This document shows positions 62,306 to 64,000 of a DNA stretch of 64,000 nt, piece by piece. Within the stretch, counting starts at the first letter, position 1; each line of letters begins with the position of its first letter. Location: contig NZ_JAAVVC010000023.1 of assembly GCF_018449725.1 (NCBI RefSeq), positions 1-64,000 of the forward strand, given 5' to 3'. This DNA comes from Pseudomonas sp. dw_612. Its GTDB lineage: Bacteria > Pseudomonadota > Gammaproteobacteria > Pseudomonadales > Pseudomonadaceae. The notes beneath the pieces were generated by a model. That model saw only the letters and a list, made by a program, of their open reading frames with translations, made no database searches and had not been told where the DNA came from. Position numbers and translations under genes: made by a program.

Positions 62306-62970
62306 GTGTGTTCGGCCTGTTGGTCGCCCGTGAAGCGCGCTTGCTGTTTCGCCGTCCGGCGGAGTTGGCCAATCCGCTGGTATTCTTCGCCATCGTGGTG
62401 TCGCTGTTCCCTTTGGCGGTCGGACCCGAGTCTCAATTGTTGCAAACCTTGTCTCCGGGACTGGTCTGGGTGGCGGCGCTTTTATCGGTCTTGCTCTCGC
62501 TGGACGGGCTCTTCCGCAGTGATTTCGAAGACGGATCGCTGGAACAGTGGGTCCTTTCGCCGCACCCCCTGGCTCTTCTGGTTTTGGCCAAGGTACTGGC
62601 ACACTGGGCCTTCTCCGGCCTGGCACTGGTTTTGCTCGCTCCATTGCTGGCGTTGATGCTCGGTTTGCCTGCCGCTTGTCTGCCGGTGTTGCTGCTTTCT
62701 TTATTGCTGGGTACACCGGTGCTGAGCCTGCTCGGTGCGGTGGGCGCAGCGCTGACGGTGGGATTGAAGCGTGGTGGCCTGTTACTGGCGCTGCTGATTC
62801 TGCCGTTGTACATCCCGGTGTTGATTCTCGGCAGTGGCGCCTTGCAGGCAGCCTTGCAGGGGATGCCGGCGACCGGTTATCTCTTGTGGCTTGGTAGCCT
62901 GACCGCCCTGGCGATAACCCTGACACCTTTTGCAATAGCTGCTGGCCTGAAGATCAGCGTCGGCGAATAA
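62302..62970 (+). CDS. ccmB: Haem exporter permease
   Basis: A 222-residue protein with about six membrane helices. REARLLFRRPAELANPLVFF at the start and VLSLLGAVGAALTVGLKRGGLLLALLILPLYIPVLI later are typical of CcmB. Overlaps ccmA; a 72-base gap leads to ccmC. Confidence 0.95.
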   Translation: MSVFGLLVAREARLLFRRPAELANPLVFFAIVVSLFPLAVGPESQLLQTLSPGLVWVAALLSVLLSLDGLFRSDFEDGSLEQWVLSPHPLALLVLAKVLAHWAFSGLALVLLAPLLALMLGLPAACLPVLLLSLLLGTPVLSLLGAVGAALTVGLKRGGLLLALLILPLYIPVLILGSGALQAALQGMPATGYLLWLGSLTALAITLTPFAIAAGLKISVGE

Positions 62971-63042
62971 TGAGGTCTGGTTAAAATTTAACCAGTAAAG
63001 ACCCAGCCCTTCACAGCGAAGGGCAACCGTGATGGAAACAGT

Positions 63043-63798
63043 ATGAACTGGACGTGGTTTCACAAGCTCGGCTCACCCAAATGGTTTTATGGCATCAGTG
63101 GCAAACTGCTGCCGTGGCTGAGCGTCGCGGCGTTGCTGCTGATTAGTGTCGGCGTGGTCTGGGGCTTGGCTTTCGCGCCACCGGACTACCAGCAAGGCAA
63201 CAGCTTTCGCATCATCTACATCCACGTTCCGGCCGCGATGCTGGCCCAGTCCTGCTACGTGATGCTGGCGGTGTGCGGCGTGGTCGGGCTGGTGTGGAAG
63301 ATGAAACTGGCCGACGTCGCCCTGCAATGCGCGGCCCCGATCGGTGCCTGGATGACCGCCGTGGCGCTGGTTACCGGCGCCATCTGGGGCAAACCGACCT
63401 GGGGCTCGTGGTGGGTCTGGGATGCGCGACTTACGTCCATGCTTATTTTGCTGTTTCTGTACTTCGGTCTCATTGCGCTGGGCAACGCCATCAGCAATCG
63501 TGACAGCGCGGCCAAGGCCTGCGCGGTGCTGGCGATTGTCGGCGTGATCAACATCCCGATCATCAAGTACTCGGTGGAGTGGTGGAACACCCTGCACCAG
63601 GGCGCGACCTTCACCCTCACCGAAAAACCGGCGATGCCCGCCGAGATGTGGCTGCCACTGCTGCTGACGGTGCTGGGGTTCTACTGTTTCTTCGGCGCGG
63701 TGCTGTTGCTGCGCATGCGCCTGGAAGTGCTCAAGCGCGAAGCCCGGGCGAGCTGGGTGAAAGCCGAAGTGCAGAACAGTCTGGAGGCCGCTCGATGA
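63043..63798 (+). CDS. ccmC: Haem-handling protein
   Basis: A 251-residue membrane protein that loads haem onto CcmE. The tryptophan-rich motif WGKPTWGSWWVWDARLTS (about 115-132) between helices and His residues in the flanking loops (IYIHVPAAML, WWNTLHQG) are visible. Six membrane helices are expected. Overlaps ccmD by four bases. Confidence 0.96.
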   Translation: MNWTWFHKLGSPKWFYGISGKLLPWLSVAALLLISVGVVWGLAFAPPDYQQGNSFRIIYIHVPAAMLAQSCYVMLAVCGVVGLVWKMKLADVALQCAAPIGAWMTAVALVTGAIWGKPTWGSWWVWDARLTSMLILLFLYFGLIALGNAISNRDSAAKACAVLAIVGVINIPIIKYSVEWWNTLHQGATFTLTEKPAMPAEMWLPLLLTVLGFYCFFGAVLLLRMRLEVLKREARASWVKAEVQNSLEAAR

Positions 63799-63971
63799 GT
63801 TTTGCTTCATTCGGCGACTTCCTCGCCATGGGCCATCATGCCCTGTATGTCTGGTCAGCCTACGGCATCTGCCTGGCGGTGCTGATCCTCAACGTGGCGG
63901 CGCCGATCCTGGCCCGCAAGCGGTATCTGCAACAAGAGGCGCGTCGTTTGCGCCGGGAGAACGGCAAGTGA
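63795..63971 (+). CDS. ccmD: Haem exporter small subunit
   Basis: A 58-residue protein with one membrane helix (about 19-38) after FGDFLAMGHHALYVWSAYG, and a basic coiled tail (RKRYLQQEARRLRRENGK), the usual CcmD shape. ccmE starts inside its stop codon. Confidence 0.93.
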   Translation: MSFASFGDFLAMGHHALYVWSAYGICLAVLILNVAAPILARKRYLQQEARRLRRENGK

Positions 63972-64000
63972 ATCCGCTGCGCAAAAAGCGTCTTATCATC
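63968..64000 (+). CDS. ccmE: Haem chaperone CcmE, first 11 codons (3' partial)
   Basis: GTG at 63968 overlaps the ccmD stop and encodes NPLRKKRLII, the basic N-terminus that precedes the membrane helix in CcmE. The rest lies beyond the window. Confidence 0.8.
   Translation, partial: MNPLRKKRLII

Overview
The window reads as chromosomal DNA of a Pseudomonas, most likely of the P. fluorescens group. The evidence is the gene order (fliC-flaG-fliD-fliST-fleQ-fleSR-fliEFGHIJ ... fliK-fliLMNOPQR-flhB ... flhAF-fleN-fliA-cheYZAB-motCD-parC-parP-cheW ... ccmABCDE), the two intergenic palindrome families typical of that group, sigma-54 and sigma-28 promoters in front of the flagellar units, and a DUF6124-type gene with its structured leader. 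No tRNA, rRNA, CRISPR array or insertion sequence was seen. Layout: (1) 1-1233 is the C-terminal end of an RTX-like calcium-binding repeat protein cut by the window edge, followed by a strong terminator. (2) 1555-19931 is a sugar and flagellin-glycosylation island. Its first part makes CDP-glucose and CDP-4-keto-6-deoxyglucose, then has an epimerase, two methyltransferases of the C-methyltransferase type, a reductase, a CmcI-like methyltransferase and a 972-residue multi-module glycosyltransferase. Its second part is a pseudaminic acid pathway (pseB, pseC, an associated methylase, pseF, a pseG fused to an acetyltransferase, pseI), then a ketoacyl-ACP synthase III and a Maf-type glycosyltransferase beside the flagellin gene. 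(3) 20069-23814 is the filament block: fliC, flaG, fliD, fliS, fliT. (4) 23986-28168 holds the regulators FleQ, FleS and FleR. (5) 28350-43947 holds the basal body, switch and export apparatus, interrupted between fliJ and fliK by a STAS / PP2C-response-regulator / Hpt partner-switching module. (6) 44099-44680 is a reverse-strand DUF6124 gene with an RNA-like leader, sitting between flhB and flhA. (7) 44954-59451 holds flhA, flhF, fleN, fliA, cheY, cheZ, cheA, cheB, motC, motD, parC, parP, cheW and a DUF2802 gene. (8) 59568-61459 is a reverse-strand pair: a FliK-like protein and a stand-alone FlhB C-terminal-domain protein. (9) 61670-64000 is the start of the cytochrome c maturation operon. 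How it works together: FleQ with sigma-54 and FleSR drive the hook-basal-body and export genes (five clean GG-N10-GC promoters are visible, before fleS, fliE, fliK, fliL and flhA). FliA then drives late genes (sites before fliC and fliS). FlhF and FleN set flagellar place and number. ParC and ParP anchor the polar chemotaxis array through a repeated CheA linker. The sugar island probably supplies pseudaminic acid and at least one methyl-branched or methylated deoxy sugar for glycosylating the short flagellin. Starts were chosen from ribosome binding sites, overlaps and family N-termini. No database search could be run, so family names rest on recognised motifs and context.
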